A DNA stretch of 64,000 nt from the NCBI RefSeq assembly GCF_002803075.1, contig NZ_NNBK01000005.1, positions 70,965 to 134,964 on the forward strand. The letters are read 5' to 3'. The DNA is from Streptomyces sp. CB01373 (GTDB lineage Bacteria; Actinomycetota; Actinomycetes; Streptomycetales; Streptomycetaceae). The translations under genes and the position numbers were made by a program. Under the pieces are notes generated by a model that saw only the letters and a program-made list of their open reading frames with translations, ran no database searches and was not told where the DNA came from. Below are positions 53,934 to 62,952 of the stretch, in pieces. Every line of letters starts with the position of its first letter. Position 1 is the stretch's first letter.

Positions 53934-54746
53934 TCACACCCTCTCCCACGTCCTGCGGTCCCTCGCCATCGCGTGGAGTGCTTCCACGTCCGCCGGTTTC
54001 AGCTGGCCGCCCAGGCGGGTCAGGTCCCCGAGGACGGCGAGTTCGAGGACGCGTACGCCCCTGGGCGGCGCGGTGACGTGAAGGGCCGCCGGGTCCGTGA
54101 GGACCAGGACGGGGCGCACCTCGGCCGTCAGCGCGTAGGAGGCTCGGTCGGCCCGGCTGCGGAGGTCGCGCAGGAGGGGCGCGGGGTCGTGGCGGCCGAG
54201 GACGACCATCGGGTCGTCGATGCGGACGCGCTGCTTGCGGGCGTACAGGGCGTGGACGGCGAAGAGGCCGCCCGGGCCGATGACCAGGTGGTGGATGCGG
54301 TCGCCGCCGGGCAGCGGGACGGAGTGGAGAGCGTGCCAGCCCGCGCCGTCGAGGTGGTCCAGGGCCTCGCCCACCGTCTGCTCGGCGGTCAGGGCGCGGC
54401 GGCGCGGGTCCGGGCGCAGGCGGTGGGCGGGGGCGGGCTCGCGGTCGAGGGCGATCAGCAGCGCCTCGCCGGGGCGGTTGGGGGCGAGGTCGTCGTCCGG
54501 GTGCAGGCTCAGCCGGGCGAGTTCGGCGGGGGTGGGCACCGGGGGCGGGCCCACCGCGACCGGGCCGGTGAGGAAGGGGCCCAGGGCCTGGAGCACGTCT
54601 TCCTGCTCGCCCTCGCTGAGGAGGTTGACCCGGGCGGCCTCACGGTCGTACCAGGCGATGTTCCTGCCGTCGGCCCGGCAGACGTAGAGCCGTTCCTGTC
54701 CGTGGCGCCAGGTCGGTATGACGCGCAGTCCGCGGTGTCCGCTCAT
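53934..54746 (-). CDS. NERD domain nuclease-related protein
   Basis: 270 residues. C-terminal half has the NERD fold: TVGEALDHLDGAGWHALHSV, DRIHHLVIGPGGLFAVHAL and KQRVRIDD, matching NERD (GExxV...IDHLVVGPxGxFVIDxK), a restriction-endonuclease-like domain. The expected D/K positions are D-rHH and ARK, so catalysis is uncertain. Start ATG 54746 (MSGHRGLRVIPTWRHGQERL). N-terminal 110 residues unrecognised. Divergent from the phosphatase gene. Confidence 0.85.
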   Translation of the reverse strand: MSGHRGLRVIPTWRHGQERLYVCRADGRNIAWYDREAARVNLLSEGEQEDVLQALGPFLTGPVAVGPPPVPTPAELARLSLHPDDDLAPNRPGEALLIALDREPAPAHRLRPDPRRRALTAEQTVGEALDHLDGAGWHALHSVPLPGGDRIHHLVIGPGGLFAVHALYARKQRVRIDDPMVVLGRHDPAPLLRDLRSRADRASYALTAEVRPVLVLTDPAALHVTAPPRGVRVLELAVLGDLTRLGGQLKPADVEALHAMARDRRTWERV

Positions 54747-54846
54747 GCACCATCACCCCCACGACCATGGGAACAGGCGGGGTGCTCCCGGGGCAAGAAC
54801 CCGGCTACCTTTGAGGAGCGGTTGGCAGGGGAGTGGGGAGGCGCCG

Positions 54847-55353
54847 TTGCGGACCCGCGGGAAACAGCCCGACGTACCGGCTCCGGACAGCCCGTGGAGC
54901 GAGGTCGTGCCCGGCCTGTGGATGGGCGGGCACGAGTTCAGGACGCACTCCGGGCGGCTGGAGCTCGCCGTCGTGCGCGATGAGTTCGATCTTGTGCAGA
55001 CCCTGCTCAGGCTGCCGGGCCACGGACCCGACCCGGGTGTCGAGCACCATGTGTGGCCGATACCCGACGGACCGCTGGACGGAACACAGCTCGCGGGGGT
55101 GATACGGCTGGCCCGGGCCGCCTGCGACGCCCTGGACCAGGACCGCCGGGTCCTCGTGCGCTGCTACTCCGGCTACAACCGCTCAGGGCTGGTGGTCGCG
55201 CACGCGCTGGTCCGGCAGGGGCGCTCCTCCGACGAGGCGATCCGTCTGATCCGCGCCCGCCGCTCCCCCTGGGCCCTCCACAACGAGCTGTTCGTCGACT
55301 ATCTGCGGACGGGCCTGCCGACGGCACGGCTGCTGGAGGAGCTGGCCGAGTAA
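54847..55353 (+). CDS. Dual-specificity protein phosphatase-like protein
   Basis: 168 residues. P-loop VRCYSGYNRSGLV (C106, R112) fits CX5R of cysteine phosphatases, and the general acid D74 is in WPIPDGP. Start set at TTG 54847, six bases after GGGGAGG; homologues beginning near RTRGKQPDVPAPD support it, while the frame is open to 54718. Acts on phosphotyrosine or phospholipid-like substrates; target unknown. Confidence 0.85.
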   Translation: MRTRGKQPDVPAPDSPWSEVVPGLWMGGHEFRTHSGRLELAVVRDEFDLVQTLLRLPGHGPDPGVEHHVWPIPDGPLDGTQLAGVIRLARAACDALDQDRRVLVRCYSGYNRSGLVVAHALVRQGRSSDEAIRLIRARRSPWALHNELFVDYLRTGLPTARLLEELAE

Positions 55354-55514
55354 CCGTTTCGCCCGGGCGCCGGACAAGCCGTTTCCCCGAGGGCTCGTAC
55401 GCCGGAACCGAAAGCCGGTGAGCAAAAGGGACTTCCATACGAAACGAATAGGGTGTACGAGGCTGTCACCCGCGCCGCTCCCTCTCCTCCCGCTCCTCCA
55501 GCCACCGGAGAAAC

Positions 55515-56300
55515 GTGTTCCGCAGACGCCCCGCCCTGGCCACCGCCCTGGTCACCCTTCTGACGGCGACGACGGCTGCCTGCGGCGACGCGGGCGGGCT
55601 GCGCGGCGCGGGGCCCACGCCGACCGCGGTCAGCCCGGCCCGGCTGTGGCCCTCGCTGCGCCCGGCGGCCAGCCCCGCCTGGCCCTACGACGAGATACAG
55701 ATCGAGACGGTCAAGGGCGTCACCGCTCCCGGCGACGACATCCACGCGGTCGACCCGGTTGCCGTCGTACAGGCCGAGGTGACCGCGCATCCGGACGCCT
55801 ACACGAGCGCCGAGGCGCCGTACCAGGACACGGCCGTCCGGCTGGCGGAGTGCGGCGGGGCGAAGGATCCGTCGCGGTGTCCCGTCATGCGGCCGTACTA
55901 CCGGGACCTGACCGGTGACGGGCACGACGACATGGCACTGGGCTTCCGGCTGTACCCGACCAACCAGACCGCGGTGCGCGTCTACACGTTCGAGGGGCAC
56001 CGGCTGGTGCAGGTGTTCGCCAACGACGACGCTGTGATCGGCGTGGAGCTGGCCGGGCGGGCCGTGATCATACGCTCGCCGGCCGGGATCGCCGGGTACG
56101 AGTACCGCACCACGTGGTCCTGGGATCCGGAGCAGCGGGCGATGGTGTTCTCGCGCGACGAGTTCCTGCGCACCGGGCGGCACCGGCCCACGCACGCGCG
56201 TACCCACGCGCCCCTCCCCTCCTCCCCGCCCCCGTCCGCCGGCAGTCCCTCTCCCTCCCCCTCCTCCCCCGCCGTCTCCTCCTCCGCGAGCGTGCGATGA
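55515..56300 (+). CDS. Putative lipoprotein, possibly sensor partner
   Basis: 261 residues. Signal peptide with lipobox LTATTAAC (Cys ~22), extracytoplasmic domain with DLTGDGHDDMALGFRLYPT (a calcium-type DxTGDG loop, as in integrin/FG-GAP repeats), then a Ser/Pro-rich tail. Start GTG 55515 (VFRRRPALATALVTLL) with GGAG upstream. Stop overlaps the histidine-kinase start (ATGA), so the two are coupled. A role in modulating the kinase, as CseA does for CseC, is inference. Confidence 0.8.
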   Translation: MFRRRPALATALVTLLTATTAACGDAGGLRGAGPTPTAVSPARLWPSLRPAASPAWPYDEIQIETVKGVTAPGDDIHAVDPVAVVQAEVTAHPDAYTSAEAPYQDTAVRLAECGGAKDPSRCPVMRPYYRDLTGDGHDDMALGFRLYPTNQTAVRVYTFEGHRLVQVFANDDAVIGVELAGRAVIIRSPAGIAGYEYRTTWSWDPEQRAMVFSRDEFLRTGRHRPTHARTHAPLPSSPPPSAGSPSPSPSSPAVSSSASVR

Positions 56301-57604
56301 GGGTCGCGCTGCCCCGGTGGGCGGGGACGCTCGCGGTGAAGGCCGCGGCCTTCATCACGGTGATGTGCTGCGCGCTCGCCGCGCTGCTCGGCGTCCTCGT
56401 GCACGTCTCGGTGACCGACCAGACCGTCGGCCAGGCGCGCGCCCTCGCCCTGTCCCGGCTGAAGGACGCCACGACCGCGTTCGAGTCCGGCGACACGCTG
56501 CTGCCGGGCGCAGGCGTCGACCCGGAGGGGTTGCCGGAGCGGCTGCGGCGGCTGGCGGCGAACGGGCAGCGCGGCACGATGGTCGACGTGCACCAGGGGC
56601 GGCCCACGATGTGGGCGGCCGGGCCCGCGGACCGGGGGCAAACGCTGGCCGTGGCGGTGGACTACTCGCAGCAGGCCCGCACCATCGACGCGCTGGACCA
56701 GTCCATCCTGTGGTCGTCGATGCTGGCGATCGGGGCGACGCTGCTGGTCGGCGCGTTCGCGGTGACCCGGGTGACCCGGCGGCTGCACGCCACCGCGCGC
56801 GTGGCCCGGCGGATCAGCGCGGGCGACCTGGACGCGCGCGTGCACGATCCGCTGGCGCGGGACGCGTCGCGTCCGCACGACGAGGTGGCCGCGGTCGCCG
56901 CGGCGCTGGACTCCATGGCGGCGTCGCTCCAGGGCAAGCTGCTGGCCGAGCAGCGGTTCACCGCGGATGTGGCGCACGAGCTGCGCACCCCGCTGACCGG
57001 GCTGCACGCGGCGGCCGAACTGCTGCCACCGGGCCGCCCCACCGAACTGGTGCGCGACCGGGTGGCCGCGCTGCGCACGCTCACCGAGGACCTGCTGGAG
57101 ATCTCCCGGCTGGACACCGGGAGGGAACGGCCGGCCCTGGACGCCGGGCACCTGAGCTCGGTGGCGGAGCGAGCGGTGCGGGCGGCGGGGGCCGCGGCCG
57201 GGGCGGAGACGCAGGTCAGGGTCGTACGGGATGTGTATGTGGAGACCGACCGGCGGCGGCTGGAGCGGGTGCTGGGCAATCTGGTCGCCAACGCGCACGG
57301 CCACGGCCGGCCGCCGGTGGTGCTGACCGTCGACGGGCCGGTGGTCAGCGTGCGGGACCACGGCGACGGCTATCCGGAGTACCTCGTGGCGCACGGGCCG
57401 CAGCGCTTCCGCACGGAGGGCGGCGCGACCGGGCACGGGCTCGGGCTGACGATCGCCCTGGGCCAGGCGGAGGTGCTGGGCGCCCGGCTGGAGTTCGCCA
57501 ACGCGCAGGACGGCGGGGCGGTGGCGACCCTGACGCTCCCTCAGACACCGCCCGCTCCCTCCGGAGCCCCCGCCCCTGGAAGGACCATGCCCACACCTGA
57601 ATGA
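56297..57604 (+). CDS. Sensor histidine kinase, orphan
   Basis: 435 residues: TM1 (~12-35), extracytoplasmic loop (~36-138), TM2 (~140-160), HAMP, H-box with H227 in DVAHELRTPLTG, N box NLVANAHGHG, G1 DHGDG and G2 GHGLGLTIA. No response-regulator gene adjoins it in this window, so the partner is elsewhere or the operon has lost it. Coupled to the upstream lipoprotein by ATGA. Confidence 0.9.
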   Translation: MRVALPRWAGTLAVKAAAFITVMCCALAALLGVLVHVSVTDQTVGQARALALSRLKDATTAFESGDTLLPGAGVDPEGLPERLRRLAANGQRGTMVDVHQGRPTMWAAGPADRGQTLAVAVDYSQQARTIDALDQSILWSSMLAIGATLLVGAFAVTRVTRRLHATARVARRISAGDLDARVHDPLARDASRPHDEVAAVAAALDSMAASLQGKLLAEQRFTADVAHELRTPLTGLHAAAELLPPGRPTELVRDRVAALRTLTEDLLEISRLDTGRERPALDAGHLSSVAERAVRAAGAAAGAETQVRVVRDVYVETDRRRLERVLGNLVANAHGHGRPPVVLTVDGPVVSVRDHGDGYPEYLVAHGPQRFRTEGGATGHGLGLTIALGQAEVLGARLEFANAQDGGAVATLTLPQTPPAPSGAPAPGRTMPTPE

Positions 57605-57745
57605 CGGCCCGGATGACGGCCCCTCAGACGGCGGCGCCCCGATGGCCCAGCGTGACGGGCCCCCGGAATGCGGTGCTCCTAATGTGGCGGTTAGTCAGCT
57701 CTGTCCGGCCTCGATGGGCTTCGCCACTTCAGGTGGAGGTACTCC

Positions 57746-58249
57746 ATGTCCCTGCGCTCCCCCCTCATCCGACTGGCCGTGGCGGCCGCCACCGGCGCAC
57801 TCCTCTCCGCGGCCGCCGCGGCACCCGCCATCGCCGACGACGGCCGGAGCGGTCACCGGGCAGCGACCCCCCGACACAGCACGACCCCCGCCCACGGCAC
57901 CACGCCCGAGCACAGCACGACCCCCGCACACGGCACGACACCCGAGCACGGCACCATGCCCGAGCACAGCACGGCCCGGCAGAACAGCGGCGCCCCCGAC
58001 CACCCCCGCCCGCGCTTCACCCGGGGCGTCGTCACGGCCCGCGGCGGGCTCGCCCTGCGCACCCGCCCCGACCTCGACAGCCGGGTGCTGCGGCTGGCCC
58101 GGCCGGGCCGGCTCGTGTGGATCTTCTGCAGGACCCTGGGCGAGCCGGTCGACGGCACCCGGGTGTGGTACCTCCTCTCGGACGGCGTCTGGGCGTGGGG
58201 CTCGGCGCGGTACATCGCCACCATCGGGCCCACGCCACGCTGGTGCTGA
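57746..58249 (+). CDS. Secreted SH3 domain protein with His/Thr/Pro repeats
   Basis: 167 residues. Signal peptide 1-29 (SLRSPLIRLAVAAATGALLS), a low-complexity tract of six HSTTPA/HGTTPE-type repeats (~42-75), then a bacterial SH3 domain (GGLALRTRPDLDSRVLRLAR, VWYLLSDGVWAWGSARYI). Possibly cell-wall binding; the His-rich repeat could bind metals. Start ATG 57746 with GGAGGT upstream. Just before the SEDS/PBP pair. Confidence 0.8.
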   Translation: MSLRSPLIRLAVAAATGALLSAAAAAPAIADDGRSGHRAATPRHSTTPAHGTTPEHSTTPAHGTTPEHGTMPEHSTARQNSGAPDHPRPRFTRGVVTARGGLALRTRPDLDSRVLRLARPGRLVWIFCRTLGEPVDGTRVWYLLSDGVWAWGSARYIATIGPTPRWC

Positions 58250-58292
58250 CCAGCAGGGCGGACAGGACGCGCCTTTTGGGTAGGTTCCGGAC

Positions 58293-59654
58293 ATGACCCA
58301 GGCCGGAATCCCCGTGGCGGCGGCCGCCCCGTCCGCGCCCGCCGTCCGCCTCCCCCGGCGCCGCGGTGTCGAACTCTCCCTCATCGTCCTCGCCGTCCTG
58401 CTGCCGGTGTGCGGCTACTGCGCCGTCGGCCTGGCGAGGAACGGCACCGTCCCGCCCGGCGCCGCCGGCTACGGCGCCGGGCTCGGCGTGCTCGCGCTGG
58501 TCGCGCACATCGCGGTGCGCCTGTGCGCGCCCTACGCCGACCCGCTGCTGCTGCCCATCGCCGTCCTGCTCAACGGGCTGGGCCTGGTGCTGATCTACCG
58601 GCTCGACCTGGAGACACCGGGCGACGAGGCCGCACCCGCCCAACTGGTGTGGTCCACGCTGGGCGTGGGGCTGTTCATCCTGGTGGTGCTCGTGCTGCGC
58701 GACCACCGGTGGCTCCAGCGCTACGCCTACCTGTGTGTCGCCTCCACGCTCGTCCTGCTCACGCTGCCCATCCTCTTCCCCGCCGTCAACGGCGCCCGGA
58801 TCTGGATCCGGCTGGGCGGGTTCTCCATCCAGCCGGGCGAGTTCGCGAAGGTGCTGCTCGCGGTGTTCTTCGCCGCGTACCTGGCCGCCAACCGCGGGGC
58901 GCTGGCGTACAGCGGCCGCCAGGTGTGGCGGCTGCAACTGCCCACCGGGCGGGTGCTGGGGCCGGTAGTGACGATCTGGCTGCTGAGCGTCGTCGTCCTG
59001 GTCCTGGAACGCGACCTCGGCACCTCGCTGCTGTTCTTCGGCCTGTTCGTCGTCATGCTCTACGTGGCCACCGGCCGCACCGGCTGGATCGCGGTCGGAC
59101 TGCTCCTCGCGGCGGCCGGTGCGGTCGCCGTCGGCCGGCTGGAACCGCACGTGCGCAGCCGGTTCGGGGAGTGGCTGCACCCGTTCGCGTCCATCGAGGC
59201 CGGTGAGGGGCCCGGCCAGGTGGCGCAGTCGCTGTTCTCGTTCGCGGCGGGCGGGTTGACCGGCACCGGCCTCGGCCTCGGCCACTCCACCCTCGTCGGC
59301 TTCGCCGTCAAGTCGGACTTCATCCTGGCCACCGCCGGGGAGGAACTGGGTCTGGCCGGGCTGTCCGCGGTCTTCCTGCTGTACGCACTGCTCGTCGAGC
59401 GCGGCTACCGGGCGGGCCTCGCCCTGCGCGACCCCTTCGGCCGGCTGCTCGCGATCGGGCTCGCCTCGCTCGTGGCGCTCCAGGTGTTCGTGATCGCGGG
59501 CGGGGTGACCGGCCTGATCCCGCTGACCGGTCTCGCGATGCCGTTCCTGGCCCAGGGCGGCTCGTCGGTCGTGACCAACTGGACGATCGTGGCGCTGCTG
59601 ATCCGGGTGAGCCACGTGGCGCGCCGGGAGTACGACGGGACGCTGGCCCCATGA
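58293..59654 (+). CDS. SEDS-family peptidoglycan polymerase (FtsW/RodA-like)
   Basis: 453 residues, about ten transmembrane helices. LERDLGTSLLFF holds the catalytic SEDS Asp; FSIQPGEFAKVLLAVFFA and KSDFILATAGEELGLAG are family signatures. Polymerises lipid II together with the class B PBP encoded 19 bp downstream. Start ATG 58293 (MTQAGIPVAAAAPSAPAV). Confidence 0.95.
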   Translation: MTQAGIPVAAAAPSAPAVRLPRRRGVELSLIVLAVLLPVCGYCAVGLARNGTVPPGAAGYGAGLGVLALVAHIAVRLCAPYADPLLLPIAVLLNGLGLVLIYRLDLETPGDEAAPAQLVWSTLGVGLFILVVLVLRDHRWLQRYAYLCVASTLVLLTLPILFPAVNGARIWIRLGGFSIQPGEFAKVLLAVFFAAYLAANRGALAYSGRQVWRLQLPTGRVLGPVVTIWLLSVVVLVLERDLGTSLLFFGLFVVMLYVATGRTGWIAVGLLLAAAGAVAVGRLEPHVRSRFGEWLHPFASIEAGEGPGQVAQSLFSFAAGGLTGTGLGLGHSTLVGFAVKSDFILATAGEELGLAGLSAVFLLYALLVERGYRAGLALRDPFGRLLAIGLASLVALQVFVIAGGVTGLIPLTGLAMPFLAQGGSSVVTNWTIVALLIRVSHVARREYDGTLAP

Positions 59655-59673
59655 CCGGTGAGGAGGGGGTCCG

Positions 59674-61143
59674 TTGACCCGGTGCATCCGGCACGCCGCG
59701 GCCTTCTGCGTGGTCCTGCTGGTGGCGCTCCTGCTGAACGTCGCCTGGTTGCAGGTGCTCCGGAGCCCGGCCTACGGCGGCAATCCGGCCAACCGCCGCC
59801 CCACCATCGCCCGTTACCAGCAGCCGCGCGGCGAGATCCTGGTCGGCGGCCGGCCGGTCACCGGATCCAAGGACACCGGGGAGCAGCTTCGCTTCGAACG
59901 GACCTACACGGACGGGCCGTTGTACGCGCCGGTGACCGGCTTCGCCTCGCAGCTCTACGGGACGACGTTCCTGGAGCACTCCGAGGACGGGGTGCTGTCG
60001 GGCTCGGATCCGATGCTCGCGGGGTTCGGGCCGTGGCGGGGCTTCGCGGGCGGGCGGAGCCCGGGCGGCAACGTCGTGACGACGATCGATCCGGCCGCCC
60101 AGCGGGCCGCGTTCGAGGGGCTGGGTGGCCGCAAGGGAGCGGTCGCGGCGATCGAGCCGACGTCGGGACGGATCCTGGCGCTGGTGTCCACGCCCTCGTA
60201 CGACCCCTCGCTGCTGTCCGGGAACAGGCCGGCGGTGTCGGCGGTGTGGGCGCGGCTGAACGAGGACCCGGAGCAGCCGATGCTGAACCGGGCGGTGCGG
60301 CAGACATATCCGCCGGGGTCGACGTTCAAGGTGGTCACCGCGGCGGCCGCGCTGGACGCGGGCGTGGTGCGGGACCTGGACGAGCCGACCGGCTCCCCCG
60401 ACCCGTACCAGTTGCCGGGCACGACGACCTGGCTCTACAACGAGGCCGACGACTGCCGGGACGCCTCGCTGCGGCATGCGTTCGAGTGGTCGTGCAACAC
60501 GGTGTTCGCGAAGCTGGGCGTGGACGTGGGCGTGCGGGGGATGCGGGCCGCTGCGGAGGGGTTCGGCTTCAACGACAAGGGGGTGAGGATTCCCTTCTCG
60601 GTGTCGCCGAGCACCTTCGACACCCGGGTGGACCGGGCACAGCTCGCCCTGTCGTCGATCGGCCAGTACAACACGCGGGCCACTCCGCTGCAGATGGCGA
60701 TGGTGGCGGCGGCGGTCGCGAACGGCGGGCAGGTACGGACGCCGTACCTCGTGGAGCGGACCACGCGCCAGAACGGCGGCACCGTGTCCGCGGCCGGCTC
60801 GCGGCCCGCCCGGCAGGTGATGCGTCCGACGACCGCGGCTCGGCTTCGGGAGCTGATGGCCGACGTGGTCACCGAGGGAACCGGCGGGAACGCGGCGATC
60901 CCCGGGGCCGTGGTGGGCGGCAAGACGGGCACCGCCCAGCACGGCCTGGGCAACGCCGGTACGCCGTACGCCTGGTTCGTCTCCTGGGCGCGGAACGACG
61001 ACGACATGGCGCCGAGGGTCGCGGTCGCCGTGGTGGTGGAGGACGCGTCCGCGCGGCGGGGCGACATCAGCGGCGGCGGTACGGCGGCGCCGATCGCCAA
61101 GGCGGTGATGGAGAAGGTGCTGCACGCGCCGCCCGCAGGGTGA
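59674..61143 (+). CDS. Class B penicillin-binding protein (PBP2-type transpeptidase)
   Basis: 489 residues: membrane anchor 8-28, dimerisation segment, and transpeptidase with S216-x-x-K219 (GSTFKVV), S273-x-N275 (SCN) and K417-T-G (GGKTGTAQ). Short form without the long N-terminal linker of FtsI, like PbpA of mycobacteria. Start TTG 59674 with AGGAGGGGG upstream. Cognate of the upstream SEDS protein. Confidence 0.94.
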   Translation: MTRCIRHAAAFCVVLLVALLLNVAWLQVLRSPAYGGNPANRRPTIARYQQPRGEILVGGRPVTGSKDTGEQLRFERTYTDGPLYAPVTGFASQLYGTTFLEHSEDGVLSGSDPMLAGFGPWRGFAGGRSPGGNVVTTIDPAAQRAAFEGLGGRKGAVAAIEPTSGRILALVSTPSYDPSLLSGNRPAVSAVWARLNEDPEQPMLNRAVRQTYPPGSTFKVVTAAAALDAGVVRDLDEPTGSPDPYQLPGTTTWLYNEADDCRDASLRHAFEWSCNTVFAKLGVDVGVRGMRAAAEGFGFNDKGVRIPFSVSPSTFDTRVDRAQLALSSIGQYNTRATPLQMAMVAAAVANGGQVRTPYLVERTTRQNGGTVSAAGSRPARQVMRPTTAARLRELMADVVTEGTGGNAAIPGAVVGGKTGTAQHGLGNAGTPYAWFVSWARNDDDMAPRVAVAVVVEDASARRGDISGGGTAAPIAKAVMEKVLHAPPAG

Positions 61144-61187
61144 GACGGGGGTGCCGGGAGCGGCCGGGGCCGCCCTAACGTTCGGGC

Positions 61188-61706
61188 ATGACGACTCCGG
61201 CATCGGTGTACGAACTCGCCCAGGTCAACATCTCCCGCCTCAACGCCCCATTGGACTCGCCCCGGTTGAAGGACTTCGTGGACGCGCTCGACCCGGTGAA
61301 CGCCGACGCGGAGACCGCGGACGGTTTCGTCTGGCGGCTGAAGAGCGACTCGGGCAACGCGACGGACGTGGCGGTCTTCGGTGACGCGTGGCTGATCGTC
61401 AACATGTCGGTATGGCGGGACACGAAGGCCCTGACGGCCTACATGTACCGGGGCCGGCACCGGGAGATGCTCGCCCGCCGCCGGGAGTTCTTCGAGCGGC
61501 CGACGGAGGCGGTCACCGCGCTGTGGTGGGTTCCGGCGGGTCACCGTCCCACGGTGGCGGAGGCGGAGGAACGGCTCCTCCACCTCCGTGAACACGGTCC
61601 GGCCGAGTACGCGTTCACCCTGCGCGCGACGTTCCCGCCCCGGCGTGCGGTACCGGTGACCGGCGGGGTGCCCGAGGGGCCGGGTGATCAGCCGGTGAGG
61701 CGCTGA
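61188..61706 (+). CDS. DUF3291 protein
   Basis: 172 residues: YELAQVNISRLNAPLDSPRL, DGFVWRL, WRDTKALTAYMYRGRHREML and TALWWVPAGHRPTVAEAEER are the DUF3291 core. Fold is ferredoxin-like and related to ABM monooxygenases; function unknown. Start ATG 61188. Its 3' end overlaps the convergent di-iron gene by 19 bp. Confidence 0.9.
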   Translation: MTTPASVYELAQVNISRLNAPLDSPRLKDFVDALDPVNADAETADGFVWRLKSDSGNATDVAVFGDAWLIVNMSVWRDTKALTAYMYRGRHREMLARRREFFERPTEAVTALWWVPAGHRPTVAEAEERLLHLREHGPAEYAFTLRATFPPRRAVPVTGGVPEGPGDQPVRR

Positions 61707-62800
61707 CCCTCCTCGATCGCCTCCTCCACCTCCGCGACCCGCTCCCGCTCCTCGACCGCGAAGCGTTCCGCGTCCAGTTTCTCGGCGATCTCCTCGTCCT
61801 GGGCCATGAGCTGGTCCAGGCTGGAGTCGCCCATCTCGAAGACGCCCATGTCGACGTAGGCCTGCTGGAGGCGTTTGCCCCACAGGCCGATGTCCTTGAC
61901 GCAGGGAACGATGCGGCTGAAGAGCAACTGGCGGAAGAGCTGGAGGAATTCGGAGCGCTCGCTGAGCTCGTCGGCCTCCGCCCTGGGGATGCCGAAGTTC
62001 TCCAGGACCTCCACCCCGCGCAGGCGGTCGCGCATCAAGTAGCAGCCCTCGATGACGAATTCCTCGCGTTCGCGCAGTTCGGCGTCGGTGAGCTGCCGGT
62101 AGTGGTCGCGCAGGGCCATGCGGCCGAAGGCCACGTGCCGGGCCTCGTCCTGCATGACGTAGGCGAGGATCTGCTTGGGCAGGGGCTTGTTCGTGGTGTC
62201 GCGGATCATGCCGAAGGCCGCCAGGGCGAGGCCTTCGATCAGCACCTGCATGCCCAGGTACGGCATGTCCCAGCGGCTGTCGCGGAGGGTGTCGCCGAGG
62301 AGGGACTGGAGGTTGTCGTTGATCGGGTAGAGCATCCCGATCTTCTCGTGCAGGAAGCGGCCGTAGATCTCGGCGTGCCGGGCTTCGTCCATGGTCTGGG
62401 TCGCGGAGTAGAACTTGGCGTCCAGGTCGGGCACGGACTCCACGATCCGCGCGGCGCAGATCATCGCGCCCTGCTCGCCGTGCAGGAACTGGCTGAACTG
62501 CCAGGCCGCGAAGTGGCGGCGCAGCTCGCCCTTGTCCCGGTCGGTCATCTTCGCCCAGTACGGGGTGCCGTAGAGGGTCATCGCCTCCTCGGGGGTGCCG
62601 AGCGGATCGTACGGGTCCACCTCCAGGTCCCAGTCGATCCGCTTCTGCCCGTCCCACTGCTTGTCCTTGCCCTTCTGGTAGAGGGCGAGGAGGCGGTCGC
62701 GGCCGTTGTCGTACTCCCAGCTGAAGCGAGCCGCGCCGGTCGCGGGGACCTGCCAGTGCGAGTCACCCGGGTTCCTGGCGTACAGGTCGTAGGTCGGCAT
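61688..62800 (-). CDS. Ferritin-like di-iron protein
   Basis: 370 residues, all-helical. Ligand pattern E (HGEQGAM), ExxH (MDEARHAEIY), E (LIEGLALAAF), ExxH (QDEARHVAFG) of di-iron oxygenases such as AurF and RNR R2-like. It shares the segment LYGTPYWAKM with the divergent neighbour (LYGTPLWKRM), so they are paralogues. Start ATG 62800 (MPTYDLYARNPGDSHWQV). Reaction unknown; possibly N- or C-oxidation. Confidence 0.85.
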   Translation of the reverse strand: MPTYDLYARNPGDSHWQVPATGAARFSWEYDNGRDRLLALYQKGKDKQWDGQKRIDWDLEVDPYDPLGTPEEAMTLYGTPYWAKMTDRDKGELRRHFAAWQFSQFLHGEQGAMICAARIVESVPDLDAKFYSATQTMDEARHAEIYGRFLHEKIGMLYPINDNLQSLLGDTLRDSRWDMPYLGMQVLIEGLALAAFGMIRDTTNKPLPKQILAYVMQDEARHVAFGRMALRDHYRQLTDAELREREEFVIEGCYLMRDRLRGVEVLENFGIPRAEADELSERSEFLQLFRQLLFSRIVPCVKDIGLWGKRLQQAYVDMGVFEMGDSSLDQLMAQDEEIAEKLDAERFAVEERERVAEVEEAIEEGQRLTG

Positions 62801-62851
62801 ACTCCGCAGGTTCACATGTAGACGCTGAGTCAACAAGTCGTGCGCGAGGCA

Positions 62852-62887
62852 TTGACGGGCTTGCTGACAGGCAGTCTCATAAGAGAC
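62852..62887 (+). promoter_or_regulatory. Divergent promoter with palindrome between the di-iron genes
   Basis: TTGACG (62852-62857) and TCATAA (62877-62882) with a 19-bp spacer point rightward. GTCTC-ATAA-GAGAC (62874-62887) is palindromic and overlaps the -10, so it is a candidate operator, perhaps for the TetR-type protein encoded at the window end. Confidence 0.5.
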
Positions 62888-62952
62888 GGAGAACCTGACC
62901 GCCGGGTAACCGGCCGAGCCGGCCACATCCCGTACGACGAGGTGGGACAGCC

